Of a stretch of DNA of 34,404 nt, positions 1 through 7,621 are shown piece by piece. Within the stretch, counting starts at the first letter, position 1. Every line of letters starts with the position of its first letter. Under the pieces are notes generated by a model. The model saw only the letters and a program-made list of their open reading frames with translations, had not been told where the DNA came from and did no database searches. This DNA comes from a virus, in IMG/VR virus record IMGVR_UViG_3300042868_000837, positions 1 through 34,404 of that record; one strand, written 5' to 3'. A program made the position numbers and the translations under genes.

Positions 1-65
1 GGGGGGTACATGGACAGAGCAACGGAAGCCCCCCGCGTATATTGGTAAACCGCTTAAACCACGAC

Positions 66-142
66 CTACTTTTCAGTCGTGTTAACTTACTTAACATTTT
101 AAAATTGCGGTCTACTTTTCAGTCGTGTTAACTTACTTAACA
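66..142. repeat. Pair of identical 31-bp direct repeats, each containing a dyad
   Basis: The same 31 bases occur at 66-96 and 112-142, starting CTACTTTTCAGTCG and ending ACTTAACA, with 15 unrelated bases between them. Inside each copy TGTTAA and TTAACA form inverted arms around a 5-base spacer, so each copy carries a small dyad. The arrangement fits duplicated operators, binding sites for a phage regulator, or phage-specific promoters upstream of the packaging genes. I do not see a convincing sigma70 promoter across them and did not notice the motif elsewhere in the window. The repeat is seen directly; the role is inference. Confidence 0.8.
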
Positions 143-155
143 CGCAACTTACGCG

Positions 156-210
156 CCGCAGCCGCTTCCCATCCCCCCGTTTCACCCCCTTGCGCACCGC
201 AGCCGCTTCC
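156..210. repeat. Pair of 14-bp direct repeats
   Basis: CCGCAGCCGCTTCC occurs at 156-169 and again at 197-210, in a pyrimidine-rich non-coding stretch between the 31-bp repeats and the terminator at 262-300. It may belong to the same regulatory leader. No function can be assigned from sequence. Confidence 0.6.
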
Positions 211-261
211 TCTATTCTCTCCTTATGCCGCTGGGGTTCCCTTCCTCCTCCCCCGCTGGTA

Positions 262-300
262 GGGGGTGCTGCTCCCCTCGTCAGCACCCCCTTTTCTTTT
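262..300 (+). terminator. Intrinsic terminator upstream of the small terminase gene
   Basis: GGGGGTGCTG (262-271) pairs perfectly with CAGCACCCCC (282-291) across a 10-base loop, and is followed directly by TTTTCTTTT. This is a textbook + strand Rho-independent terminator with a 10-bp GC-rich stem. On the minus strand no T-run follows, so it acts on rightward transcripts. No coding gene precedes it inside the window. It either ends an operon outside the window or ends a short leader RNA starting in 1-261. Confidence 0.85.
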
Positions 301-326
301 GGTGCGTTTACTCCTATGCTTTATGC

Positions 327-803
327 ATGGCTAAGAACCTCACCAAATGGTCCGATAGACTTGCACTAGACATAGCCCTCCATCTGGAAGGGAGCGGTGG
401 TACGCTGCCTGACATCATTAGCGGGCACGACATCACCCCGTTCGAGTTGCAAGCCTTCAACAAGGACCCGATTTTCACCAAGAAGGTGGACGGGTTCCGC
501 GACGACATTAAGCACAAAGGTCTCAGCTTTAAGCTTAAGGCGCGGATACAGGCTGAGCAGCTTCTGGAAACGTCCTTTGCGCTGATCCACCACCCAGAGA
601 TTTCCCCCGCCGTGAAGGCGGACCTGATCAAGTCCACGGTGAAGTGGGCTGGGCTGGAACCTAGGGGGCCTGAGGACGCCTCCGGTGGCACTGGTGGTGT
701 GACGATCACGATCAACTTGGGCAGCAAGGACGAGGACAAGCGGGTGATCGACATCACACCACAACTCGAACTGGAACAACGCGAAGCGTCCTCAGTTGCG
801 TGA
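327..803 (+). CDS. Terminase small subunit (putative)
   Basis: This 158-residue protein probably recognises phage DNA and hands it to the large terminase during packaging. The open frame extends upstream to about 225, but that stretch runs through the terminator at 262-300, so I place the start at ATG 327. No strong ribosome site precedes it. The N-terminal half is helical, with a region like the helix-turn-helix part of small terminases (LPDIISGHDITPFELQAF). The middle carries the stretch LKARIQAEQLLETS and a following IHHPEISPAVKADLIKSTV, which I associate from memory with podophage TerS proteins. The tail is acidic, after a segment GGVTITINLG. Position about 0.8 kb ahead of the large terminase supports the call. 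Family assignment is from recognition, not a search. Confidence 0.7.
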   Translation: MAKNLTKWSDRLALDIALHLEGSGGTLPDIISGHDITPFELQAFNKDPIFTKKVDGFRDDIKHKGLSFKLKARIQAEQLLETSFALIHHPEISPAVKADLIKSTVKWAGLEPRGPEDASGGTGGVTITINLGSKDEDKRVIDITPQLELEQREASSVA

Positions 804-978
804 CCGACTTCTTGCGCTGTTCACAGAAAACTACGATGGATTTTCCGCCGTAAGGCTGACATCTGCTACACTCTACAAGCAACTGGAACTCCTTCTACGT
901 CGGTATTGCGTTCCGTACCGTATGAAGGTTGTCAAAACACGTAGATTTGGCACGCTTTACATCGTGCAACTGCTATAA
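796..978 (+). CDS. Small basic hypothetical protein
   Basis: A 60-residue frame starting at TTG 796 overlaps the last eight bases of the small terminase gene and ends 12 bases before the next ATG. The product is leucine- and arginine-rich, with a predicted helix (LYKQLELLLRRY) followed by a short strand-like C-terminus (GTLYIVQLL), compatible with a tiny winged-helix or DNA-binding fold. I recognise no family. It fills an otherwise empty gap in a tightly packed operon, and TTG starts in stop-overlap positions recur in this genome (5363, 9412, 10637, 23393). The ribosome site is weak, which lowers confidence. Confidence 0.55.
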   Translation: MRDRLLALFTENYDGFSAVRLTSATLYKQLELLLRRYCVPYRMKVVKTRRFGTLYIVQLL

Positions 979-990
979 AGGGGAAGAAAC

Positions 991-1500
991 ATGAGTGACG
1001 ACGCACTAACCATCGCTATTCTTGCGGCTCGACAGGCGCTGGAAGCGGCAAACAGGTCTGATGACACCGCAAAGGCTGTGGTAAACGCACTGAACACGAT
1101 TGCAGAGGCTCTGACTGCGCTTACTAGGGTCATCCACGACGCTGTTTATGACGATGAAGACGACGAAGACAGCGGAGATACGGCAAAGCCCCCCAAACAG
1201 GGTGGTGCCCCCGGCCTTGTCGTTGACGAGCCTACGTTTTCAGCGATGCCAGAGCTTTCTGGAGTGGTTTACCCAGAATATACGCGCGAAATGGACGCCA
1301 TGCTGGCCGCAGGAGACCCTGATCCGCTGGTTCCGTTGATGCACATCGCGCCTATATCTGATATCTATCCCCATGAGACCTCTAAATTTATCTGTTGGTG
1401 CCATCCGACCATCGAGACGCAGGGTGGGCTGCACGTTGTGGTCCATAATGCCGCCGATGGCCGTGACCAGCCTGAAACCCACAAGCACGAGTTGCATTAG
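991..1500 (+). CDS. Hypothetical protein with acidic linker and Cys/His-rich C-terminus
   Basis: This 169-residue protein has a good ribosome site (AGGGGAAG) before ATG 991. Residues 1-50 are a helical Ala-rich segment. About residues 53-63 are a highly acidic stretch (VYDDEDDEDSGD), followed by a Pro/Gly linker. The C-terminal 40 residues contain a CWCHP motif and end in HKHELH. The Cys-x-Cys-His cluster and terminal histidines could bind a metal, but that is inference. Comparable CWCxP-ending proteins occur in other phages, without known function as far as I know. It lies in the packaging operon between the terminase subunits. Confidence 0.75.
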   Translation: MSDDALTIAILAARQALEAANRSDDTAKAVVNALNTIAEALTALTRVIHDAVYDDEDDEDSGDTAKPPKQGGAPGLVVDEPTFSAMPELSGVVYPEYTREMDAMLAAGDPDPLVPLMHIAPISDIYPHETSKFICWCHPTIETQGGLHVVVHNAADGRDQPETHKHELH

Positions 1501-1577
1501 TGTTGCTTAGTGCGCTTATTGTTTTGTCTTTCGCTGCTCTACTCGCGTGGTCTGTGTTCGACTTTAATACTTGGTAG
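1500..1577 (+). CDS. Possible 25-residue single-span membrane peptide
   Basis: GTG at 1500 overlaps the TAG of the previous gene and opens a 25-codon frame ending TAG at 1575-1577. The product MLLSALIVLSFAALLAWSVF plus FDNTW-like ending residues is almost entirely one hydrophobic helix. The stop lies inside the ribosome site of the large terminase gene (TAGGAG), so the frame fills the gap exactly. Its size and hydrophobicity fit a tiny phage membrane peptide, but no family is recognisable and the start is a weak GTG. It could be chance. Confidence 0.4.
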   Translation: MLLSALIVLSFAALLAWSVFDFNTW

Positions 1578-1586
1578 GAGCTACGA

Positions 1587-2978
1587 ATGGCGCTGACGAT
1601 TAGTTACACACCTCCCCCTACGGGGAAGCTGTTCATGGCCAGTGACGCCAAGATGCGGGTCCTGATGGGGCCAGTGGGGTCTGGCAAGAGCGTGACAAGT
1701 TGCTTTGAGATCGTCAGGCGTGCGTCCATGCAGGCTCCCAACGCACAGGGTATACGCAAGACACGTGCGGCTGTGGTGCGCGAGACCGCCCGTCAGTTGC
1801 AGGACACGACGATCAAGACGTTCTTGGACTGGTTCCCGCCGGGGGTGTGCGGGGACTATATGAAGACTACTAAGACTTATTTATTCAAGGTAGGCGATGT
1901 TGAGTGCGAGGTTATGTTCCGTGCTCTGGATGATGCAGACGACGTAGCTAACCTCAACTCCCTCGAACTGACGTTCGCGTGGTTCAACGAGTGCCGGGAC
2001 ACTCACCCTGAGATTGTGGACGCCATGTCCAAGCGCATTGGACGTTTTCCGTCGAGCAAGGACGGAGGGCCGACTTGGTTCGGGATGTGGGGTGACACCA
2101 ACCCGCCGACGATGGACACGTGGTGGTACTACCAGTTGGAGAAGCTGGACCCCAAGGACGGTGTATCGTTCAACGATAACGGGTGGGATATATTCAAGCA
2201 GCCGTCAGGCCGCAGCCCATACGCAGAGAATGTGGAGAACCTACCAGAGGGGTACTATGATACGCAGGGTCGGTCGGACGAATATGTTCGTGTATACATC
2301 GACGGAGAGTACGGGCTTAGTTCAAACGGTATGCCTGTATATAAGTATTTTAAGCCTGACTATCATATGGCTCGTGGTGTTCTCCGTCCTATCACTAACG
2401 GCGCTCGGCCTATTATCATTGGTATGGACCTTGGCCTTACTCCGGCGGCTGTCATCGGACAGCAGGACGCACGCGGGCGGGCGCTTATCTTAGCTGAGTG
2501 CGTGAGCTTCGACATGGGCGTGCAACGGTTCATGCGAACGATGCTGAGGCCGCTCCTGAGTGAGAAGTTTCCGGGTGCTCCGATCCTGATCGTGACCGAT
2601 CCTGCTGGTACGCAGCGGGCGCAGACCGACGAGCGCAGCGCCGTGGACATCATCAAGGCGGAAGGGTTCAAGGTTATCCCGGCACGGACTAACTCACGGG
2701 CTGCGCGTATCAACGCCGTGGACGACTTCCTCATGCGTCAGGTGGACGGCGATCCTGCCCTCCTTGTCGATCCCGGCTGCACAGCGCTTAAGGCTGCGAT
2801 GATGGGGGGCTATCGCTACAAACCCAAGGGTGACATGGACATCGACAAGAACAGCCACTCACACGTGGCGGAAGCGCTTCAGTACTTGATGCTACACATC
2901 ACGGCTGGGTCGTCGGACGCTGCGATGGGGAACCGTCGCCGCGACGTTAAGCCCGTTGCATCCCTCGGCTGGACGTAA
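1587..2978 (+). CDS. Terminase large subunit (ATPase and nuclease)
   Basis: This 463-residue protein is the motor and nuclease that drives DNA into the procapsid and cuts it. The N-terminal ATPase has a Walker A motif GPVGSGKS at residues 28-35 and a Walker B-like segment LTFAWFNE ending at E135. The C-terminal RNase H-like nuclease shows GMDLG with D281, IVTDPAG with D338, and a third acidic/His cluster around D420 to E429 (DKNSHSHVAEALQY). Size and motif order match the family. The start at ATG 1587 has TAGGAG upstream. It is the last gene of the packaging block, followed by a terminator at 3071-3101. The packaging type (cos, headful or terminal repeat) cannot be read from sequence alone. 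Confidence 0.93.
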   Translation: MALTISYTPPPTGKLFMASDAKMRVLMGPVGSGKSVTSCFEIVRRASMQAPNAQGIRKTRAAVVRETARQLQDTTIKTFLDWFPPGVCGDYMKTTKTYLFKVGDVECEVMFRALDDADDVANLNSLELTFAWFNECRDTHPEIVDAMSKRIGRFPSSKDGGPTWFGMWGDTNPPTMDTWWYYQLEKLDPKDGVSFNDNGWDIFKQPSGRSPYAENVENLPEGYYDTQGRSDEYVRVYIDGEYGLSSNGMPVYKYFKPDYHMARGVLRPITNGARPIIIGMDLGLTPAAVIGQQDARGRALILAECVSFDMGVQRFMRTMLRPLLSEKFPGAPILIVTDPAGTQRAQTDERSAVDIIKAEGFKVIPARTNSRAARINAVDDFLMRQVDGDPALLVDPGCTALKAAMMGGYRYKPKGDMDIDKNSHSHVAEALQYLMLHITAGSSDAAMGNRRRDVKPVASLGWT

Positions 2979-3070
2979 TACAGTGGCTGTGTTGAAGGTG
3001 CTGCATTCCGCAGCGCTGCTGTTATGGTGGTTTCTACCTTTCGACGCTTCTACTCTCCCTGATTTAACTT

Positions 3071-3101
3071 GCCCCCGACTAACCTCGGGGGCTTTCTTTT
3101 T
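3071..3101 (+). terminator. Intrinsic terminator after the large terminase gene
   Basis: GCCCCCGA (3071-3078) pairs with TCGGGGGC (3085-3092) around the loop CTAACC and is followed by TTTCTTTTT. It lies about 90 bases after the terminase stop and 60 bases before the next start, separating packaging from head-gene transcription. A promoter for the head genes is therefore expected in 3102-3150 or read-through is used; I could not identify a convincing one. Confidence 0.88.
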
Positions 3102-3159
3102 GGTTGTTTGCGCGTTATGTTAGCCGGGTGCTTATCATTGCACCACTGGAGGCTGATCT

Positions 3160-3312
3160 ATGCCGGGTATGATGGGTAAAAGTAAGAACATGAAGGGCTA
3201 CGGGAAGACGGGCGGTAAGCCCGGTACGGGCGTGGCGGTGACGCCGCAGGTTCCCGCTATGCCCCGTGGCTATAAGAGCGGTGGTATGGTTAAGCCTAAG
3301 GGTAAGAAGTAA
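3160..3312 (+). CDS. Small Gly/Lys-rich basic protein
   Basis: A 50-residue frame starts at ATG 3160, with a strong ribosome site (GGAGG at 3148-3152), and ends in TAATG shared with the portal start. The product is rich in Gly, Lys and Met (MPGMMGKSKNMKGYGK and an ending GGMVKPKGKK) and strongly positive. Similar short Lys/Gly-rich peptides sit beside portal genes in many podophages, with no assigned function. The ribosome site and overlap make the gene believable. Charge suggests nucleic-acid or capsid contact, which is inference. Confidence 0.75.
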   Translation: MPGMMGKSKNMKGYGKTGGKPGTGVAVTPQVPAMPRGYKSGGMVKPKGKK

Positions 3313-5366
3313 TGGCTGGGGCTGGTCTGTCTGTTCTCCGAGTTGTTGGCAACGACGAGCTTGCTCGTCGTGAGCGCGAGGCTTCTGCTCAGGCTCTTGA
3401 GGACCGGCAGAACCAGCCATTCATTACTGGGCTTACGGCTTACCTGCACGAGTGCTGGGACGCAGCGCGTATTGCTAAGAAGCCGATTGAGACCGAGATG
3501 CTCTCGGCGCTGCGTCAGCGCAACGGCGAGTACGAGCCGAGTAAGCTCAAGGCCATCCAGCAGCAGGGTGGCTCTGAAGTCTTTATGATGATCACTGAAG
3601 TGAAGTGTCGCGCGGCTGAGAGTTGGCTGCGCGACATCCTGCTCGACACCGGTATGCCCCCGTGGGACATCCAGCCCACTCCTATCCCCGATCTGTCGCC
3701 CAATCAGGACCGCGAAATCCAAGCGCAGTTCGAGGACGCGATAATGAACATCATGGAGCAGCAGCAGGCGGCTCCTGACCCTGCACAGCTTATGCTGCTT
3801 CGCGAGGTTGTCTCACAGGACTACCGCTTCAAGCTGCTTCAGGAAGCCTACAACCGCGTTGACCGGATGAAGCATGTCATCTCGGACCAGTTTGCACAGG
3901 GCGGTTGGGTTGAAGCTTTTAACGAGTTCATCACTGATCTTGTGACGCACCCGGCTGCGTTCATCAAAGGGCCGATTGTCCGTCGCCAGCGTTCCCTAGG
4001 TTGGAAACAGGACGAGACTGGCCGCACTGTGCCCGCTCCTGTTGAGCGCATCGGGCCTGAGTACGAGCGCGTCGATCCGTTCAACATCTACCCAGAACCC
4101 GGCATTACCAACATAGGTGACGGGTACCTGTTCGAGCACCATCCGCTGACTCGCATGGCCCTTGCCGATCTAATCGGTGTGCCGGGGTACGACGACGCAG
4201 CCATTCGTACTGTGCTTGAGGGTAACAGTGGCCCGTCGTGGATCAGTTCAGATGTGATGCTGACCAAAGAGCAGGAAGAGCGCAAGTATTACACGGAAAT
4301 GCGCCCGACAGAAATCTTCGATACGCTTGAGTTCTGGGGTAAAATCTCCGGTAAAATGCTTGTTGACTGGGGCATGGACGAGGAAGACATCCCTGATCCG
4401 GCCCGCGAATACGACGCAAACGTGTGGGTCGTAGGAAACTACGTCATCAAGGCTGTCCTAAACTACGATCCCCTCGGGCATAAGCCGTATTGCAAAACGT
4501 CGTTCATCAAGGCTCCCGGCGCGTTCTGGGGTAAGAGCATCCCCAAAATCCTTGAGGACCTCCAGAGCATCTGCAACGCGGCGGCTCGCGCTCTCGTCAA
4601 CAACATGGGTATCTCGTCTGGCCCGCAGGTTGAGGTCAATCTCGACCGCATCCCGCCTAACGAAGATATCACCCAAATCCACCCGTGGAAGATTTGGCAG
4701 GTTACGAACGATCCTATCGGGTCTTCTGCTCCTGCGGTGCGCTTCAACCAGCCTAACGACAACGCCAGCACGCTGATGGCTGTCTATGAGAAGTTCAGCA
4801 AGCTGGCTGATGACCACTCCGGTATTCCGTCTTACCTCTACGGCGATCTGAATGTTCAGGGCGCTGGTCGTACTTCGTCCGGTCTATCCATGCTTATGGG
4901 TTCTGCCGGTAAGGGCATTCGTCAGGTCGTGATGCACATCGACTTCGATGTGACCAAGCCGATTGTAGAGCGTCAGTACGTATACAACATGCGCTACCAC
5001 GAGGATGAAAGCATCAAGGGTGATGTGGACATCATGCCGCGCGGTGCGATCAACCTTGCTAACAAGGAAACGATGAACGTTCGTCGCATTGAGTTCCTTA
5101 ACGCAACGGCTAATCCCATCGACATGGAGATCATCGGGCCTGACGGTCGTGCTGCAATCTTGCGCGAAGTTGTTAAGGGCTTGCAGATGCCAGTCGATGA
5201 TATTATACCATCACGTGAGAAGGCGGTACTTAGGGCTGCTAATGCACAGGCTAACGCCCAGCAACAGCAGCTTCCAGCACCAACTCCTACACAACCGGAC
5301 GGTTCGCCCAAGGGCGGCATGGATGGTAACGTGATGATGAATAGAGCAAACGGAGGCGCGGCTTGA
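3312..5366 (+). CDS. Portal (head-tail connector) protein
   Basis: The 684-residue product is the likely portal ring subunit, the channel through which DNA is packaged and ejected. It sits directly after the terminase block and before scaffold and coat, as portals do. Its size fits the large podophage portal class. The central region contains segments I recognise from such portals, including FIKGPIVRRQRSLGWK and an aromatic and proline-containing DPFNIYPEPG. A helical, Gln-rich C-terminus (from about residue 640, ANAQANAQQQQLPAP) would form the barrel-like end and its tail. The start is set by the TAATG overlap with the preceding gene. No catalytic motif is expected. Confidence rests on context plus family recognition. 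Confidence 0.88.
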   Translation: MAGAGLSVLRVVGNDELARREREASAQALEDRQNQPFITGLTAYLHECWDAARIAKKPIETEMLSALRQRNGEYEPSKLKAIQQQGGSEVFMMITEVKCRAAESWLRDILLDTGMPPWDIQPTPIPDLSPNQDREIQAQFEDAIMNIMEQQQAAPDPAQLMLLREVVSQDYRFKLLQEAYNRVDRMKHVISDQFAQGGWVEAFNEFITDLVTHPAAFIKGPIVRRQRSLGWKQDETGRTVPAPVERIGPEYERVDPFNIYPEPGITNIGDGYLFEHHPLTRMALADLIGVPGYDDAAIRTVLEGNSGPSWISSDVMLTKEQEERKYYTEMRPTEIFDTLEFWGKISGKMLVDWGMDEEDIPDPAREYDANVWVVGNYVIKAVLNYDPLGHKPYCKTSFIKAPGAFWGKSIPKILEDLQSICNAAARALVNNMGISSGPQVEVNLDRIPPNEDITQIHPWKIWQVTNDPIGSSAPAVRFNQPNDNASTLMAVYEKFSKLADDHSGIPSYLYGDLNVQGAGRTSSGLSMLMGSAGKGIRQVVMHIDFDVTKPIVERQYVYNMRYHEDESIKGDVDIMPRGAINLANKETMNVRRIEFLNATANPIDMEIIGPDGRAAILREVVKGLQMPVDDIIPSREKAVLRAANAQANAQQQQLPAPTPTQPDGSPKGGMDGNVMMNRANGGAA

Positions 5367-5608
5367 GGCCGACAGCGGAAGTTATTAGGGCCTTAGCGGT
5401 GGTGTCTCGCAGTCATCCTATTGTGACCGCGTACATTGCTGAGTGGGCGGCTAAAGAACTTTCGCAACTTCCTTATGCTTCAGGTAACTCGGCAGTCTCG
5501 CAGGGGCGCTGCCAAGTCCTAGGAGAGCTTAACAAGCTACTCCAAGATGCCCCTGATCTGGCGGCAAATCCCAATAGCGGGAAGCCTCCTTCTACGCACA
5601 CCGGATAG
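5363..5608 (+). CDS. Small conserved phage protein next to portal
   Basis: An 81-residue frame begins at TTG 5363 in a TTGA overlap with the portal stop, with a good ribosome site (GGAGG at 5352-5356). The product is mostly helical (VIRALAVVSRSHPIVTAYI, then LSQLPYASGNSAVSQGRCQ). Proteins of this type, with a central LPY and a later QGRCQVL motif, occur between portal and scaffold genes of related podophages, to my recollection as hypothetical proteins. It may act in head assembly or be a minor virion part. That role is inferred only from position. Confidence 0.75.
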   Translation: MRPTAEVIRALAVVSRSHPIVTAYIAEWAAKELSQLPYASGNSAVSQGRCQVLGELNKLLQDAPDLAANPNSGKPPSTHTG

Positions 5609-5619
5609 GAGCGTAATTA

Positions 5620-6648
5620 ATGGCACTTCCTAAGCAAGTTCAGGAACAGATTGAGGCTGCTAAGGCCCACTATGAGCAGGTTGATGAACCCGCAACGGAG
5701 GCTAACCAGCCGACCGGCGCGGCGGATGACACCAGCGAAAGTGCGTCTAACGAAGCCAACAATGCCCAGAATGTAGCTAACTCTGCACCTGCCGAGCATA
5801 CTGGTGCAGAACTTGACCCGTACGAGCACCGTTACAAGACGTTGCAGGGGATGTACAACGCGGATAAGACCCGTTGGCAGCAGCAGGCGAGCGAAGTTCA
5901 AGCTCGCAACACGCAGTTGGAGCAGCTTCTCGCTACTCTTTCCGCTCAGTCCCAGACCTCGACACAGGCGCAGAAGCCAGTCGATCATATTGTCTCGGAT
6001 ACTGAACGTGAGGAATACGGCGAAAGCATCAATGTGATGCGTAAAGTCTCACAGGAAGAACTTCGTCCTTTCAAGGACAAGGTCTCCCAGATTGAAAATG
6101 CTATCAACCAGATTATGGCGAACCTGAACACTCAGATCGTCCCGCAGGTTCAGCAGGTTGCACAGCAGCAGGCTATCTCGCAGGAAGATCGGTTCTGGCA
6201 GAACCTCGCATCGAACGTGCCTAACTGGCAGCAGATCAATAATGACCGGGAGTTCCATGACTGGCTCCTCGACACTGATCCGCTGACGGGCACGACGCGT
6301 CAGTCCCATCTGGAACTGGCACAGCGTAACCTCAATGCGCCGCGTGTAGCTGCATTCTTTAGTACGTTTGTCGAGCAGACCGGGAAGTACAAGCCCAACG
6401 CTAATGCTCAACCTAATCGGTCTGCGCAGGCTACCGAACTCGAAAAGCAAGTTGCCCCCGGTAAAAGCCGGTCTAACAACGCTGCTGCTTCGGGTAAGTC
6501 CGAGAAAACCTACTCTCCCGACGACATTCGTAAGTTCTTCGATGACGTACGGGCGGGTAAGTATAAGGGCCGGGAAGCTGAGCGTAACCGTCTTGAACGC
6601 GATATCTTTGCTGCACAGCAGGAAAATCGCATCGTGGCTAACGCTTAA
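5620..6648 (+). CDS. Scaffolding protein (capsid assembly)
   Basis: This 342-residue protein is the probable internal scaffold that guides coat assembly. It lies immediately before the coat gene. The composition is typical: highly charged, Gln-, Asn- and Ala-rich, no cysteine, with long predicted helices and coiled coils at about residues 65-110 and 120-190, and a disordered acidic N-terminal region (20-65). The C-terminal part from about residue 297 (YSPDDIRKFFDDVRAGKYKG) is basic and helical, the kind of segment that binds the coat in P22-type scaffolds. No protease domain is visible, so release may not need a fused protease. The ribosome site is GGAG about 10 bases before ATG 5620. Confidence 0.85.
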   Translation: MALPKQVQEQIEAAKAHYEQVDEPATEANQPTGAADDTSESASNEANNAQNVANSAPAEHTGAELDPYEHRYKTLQGMYNADKTRWQQQASEVQARNTQLEQLLATLSAQSQTSTQAQKPVDHIVSDTEREEYGESINVMRKVSQEELRPFKDKVSQIENAINQIMANLNTQIVPQVQQVAQQQAISQEDRFWQNLASNVPNWQQINNDREFHDWLLDTDPLTGTTRQSHLELAQRNLNAPRVAAFFSTFVEQTGKYKPNANAQPNRSAQATELEKQVAPGKSRSNNAAASGKSEKTYSPDDIRKFFDDVRAGKYKGREAERNRLERDIFAAQQENRIVANA

Positions 6649-6659
6649 GGAGACTAAAC

Positions 6660-7568
6660 ATGGCGTATCCTAATTCCTCTGGTCGTCCGAATTACGCGGG
6701 CAACTTCATTCCCGAAATCTGGTCCGGTAAGCTCATCGAGAATTTCTACGACGCTACCGTTCTGGCGGCTATTGCCAACACCGACTACGAAGGTGAAATC
6801 CGCAACATGGGCGATACGGTTAACATCCGTACCACCCCGGAACTGACCATCAAGGACTATGTTAAGGGTCAGACCCTCTCGGTCGAGAACCCCGACAAGC
6901 CGAAAATTCAGCTTCTGATCGACAAGGGTCAGTACTTCGCGGCTATCGAAGACGACGTTGATAAGGTGCAGTCCGACATCAACCTGATGGACACTTGGAC
7001 TAAGGACGCTTCCGAGCGTATGAAGATCAAGATCGACAAGGCTGTTCTGGCCGGTATCGTGACCGATGTGTCTGCTGATAACGAAGGCGCAACTGCCGGT
7101 CGTATCTCGAACAACATCGACCTCGGCACCACTGGTTCGCCTATCGCCATCACCAAGACCAACGTCCTCGAATATATCGTGGACCTCGGCACTGTGCTGG
7201 ACGAAGCCAATACCCCGGAAGGCGAACGCTTCCTCGTGATCCCGGCCAAGATGGCTGGCTTCATTAAGAAGTCGGACCTGAAGGACGCTTCGCTGACCGG
7301 CGATAGCACTTCGGTTCTCCGTAACGGTCGCCTCGGCATGATTGACCGCTTTACTCTGTATGTGTCGCACAATCTCCCGGTCGCTGCGGGTAAGTTCGAC
7401 ATCATCGCAGGGCACAAGATGGGCTTCACCTTTGCGTCTCAGATGACCGAGATGGAAACCATCCGTGCTGAAAGCACCTTCGGTGACATCGTGCGTGGTC
7501 TTCAGGTCTATGGCTTCCAGACGATCAAGCCGGAAGCTCTTGCCCACGGCGTAATCACGCTGGCGTAA
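6660..7568 (+). CDS. Major capsid protein
   Basis: This 302-residue protein is the probable coat protein of HK97-like fold, to be expected from its place after the scaffold. It begins with a short N-arm (MAYPNSSGRPNYAGNFIPEI) typical of coat proteins in this phage group. Features seen include a helix-rich start, a P-domain-like segment and a β-rich region around residues 60-95 (GDTVNIRTTPELTIKDY). Strong ribosome site AAGGAG precedes ATG 6660. The product has no membrane segment and no cysteine. The gene is followed at once by a stem-loop (7573-7594) that may protect its message. The fold is assigned by context and general resemblance, not alignment. Confidence 0.88.
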   Translation: MAYPNSSGRPNYAGNFIPEIWSGKLIENFYDATVLAAIANTDYEGEIRNMGDTVNIRTTPELTIKDYVKGQTLSVENPDKPKIQLLIDKGQYFAAIEDDVDKVQSDINLMDTWTKDASERMKIKIDKAVLAGIVTDVSADNEGATAGRISNNIDLGTTGSPIAITKTNVLEYIVDLGTVLDEANTPEGERFLVIPAKMAGFIKKSDLKDASLTGDSTSVLRNGRLGMIDRFTLYVSHNLPVAAGKFDIIAGHKMGFTFASQMTEMETIRAESTFGDIVRGLQVYGFQTIKPEALAHGVITLA

Positions 7569-7572
7569 TTGT

Positions 7573-7594
7573 GTAGGGGGCTTTGGCCCCCTAC
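7573..7594 (+). promoter_or_regulatory. GC-rich stem-loop after the coat gene
   Basis: GTAGGGGGC (7573-7581) and GCCCCCTAC (7586-7594) form a 9-bp perfect stem with loop TTTG. The following bases (CCCCTTATCC) contain no T-run, so it is not a clear intrinsic terminator. It could be a message 3' end, a partial terminator or an mRNA-stabilising hairpin between coat and decoration genes. Confidence 0.75.
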
Positions 7595-7621
7595 CCCCTT
7601 ATCCCGATTGGAGAAACAATC

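Noticed and set aside
1-34. GGGGGG at 1-6 and CCCCCC at 29-34 as a hairpin
   Set aside because: The loop would be 22 bases and no T-run follows; the sequence before position 1 is not available, so no claim is made.
99-287. 62-residue minus-strand frame in the leader region
   Set aside because: Arg-rich low-complexity product with no ribosome site, running through the perfect + strand terminator and the repeats; most likely a chance frame.
3102-3159. Sigma70 promoter for the head genes
   Set aside because: TTGTTT and TATCAT-like boxes exist but are not at a usable spacing; no promoter called.
6654-7547. 297-residue minus-strand open frame
   Set aside because: Antisense to the major capsid gene, which has strong signals; no support as a separate gene.
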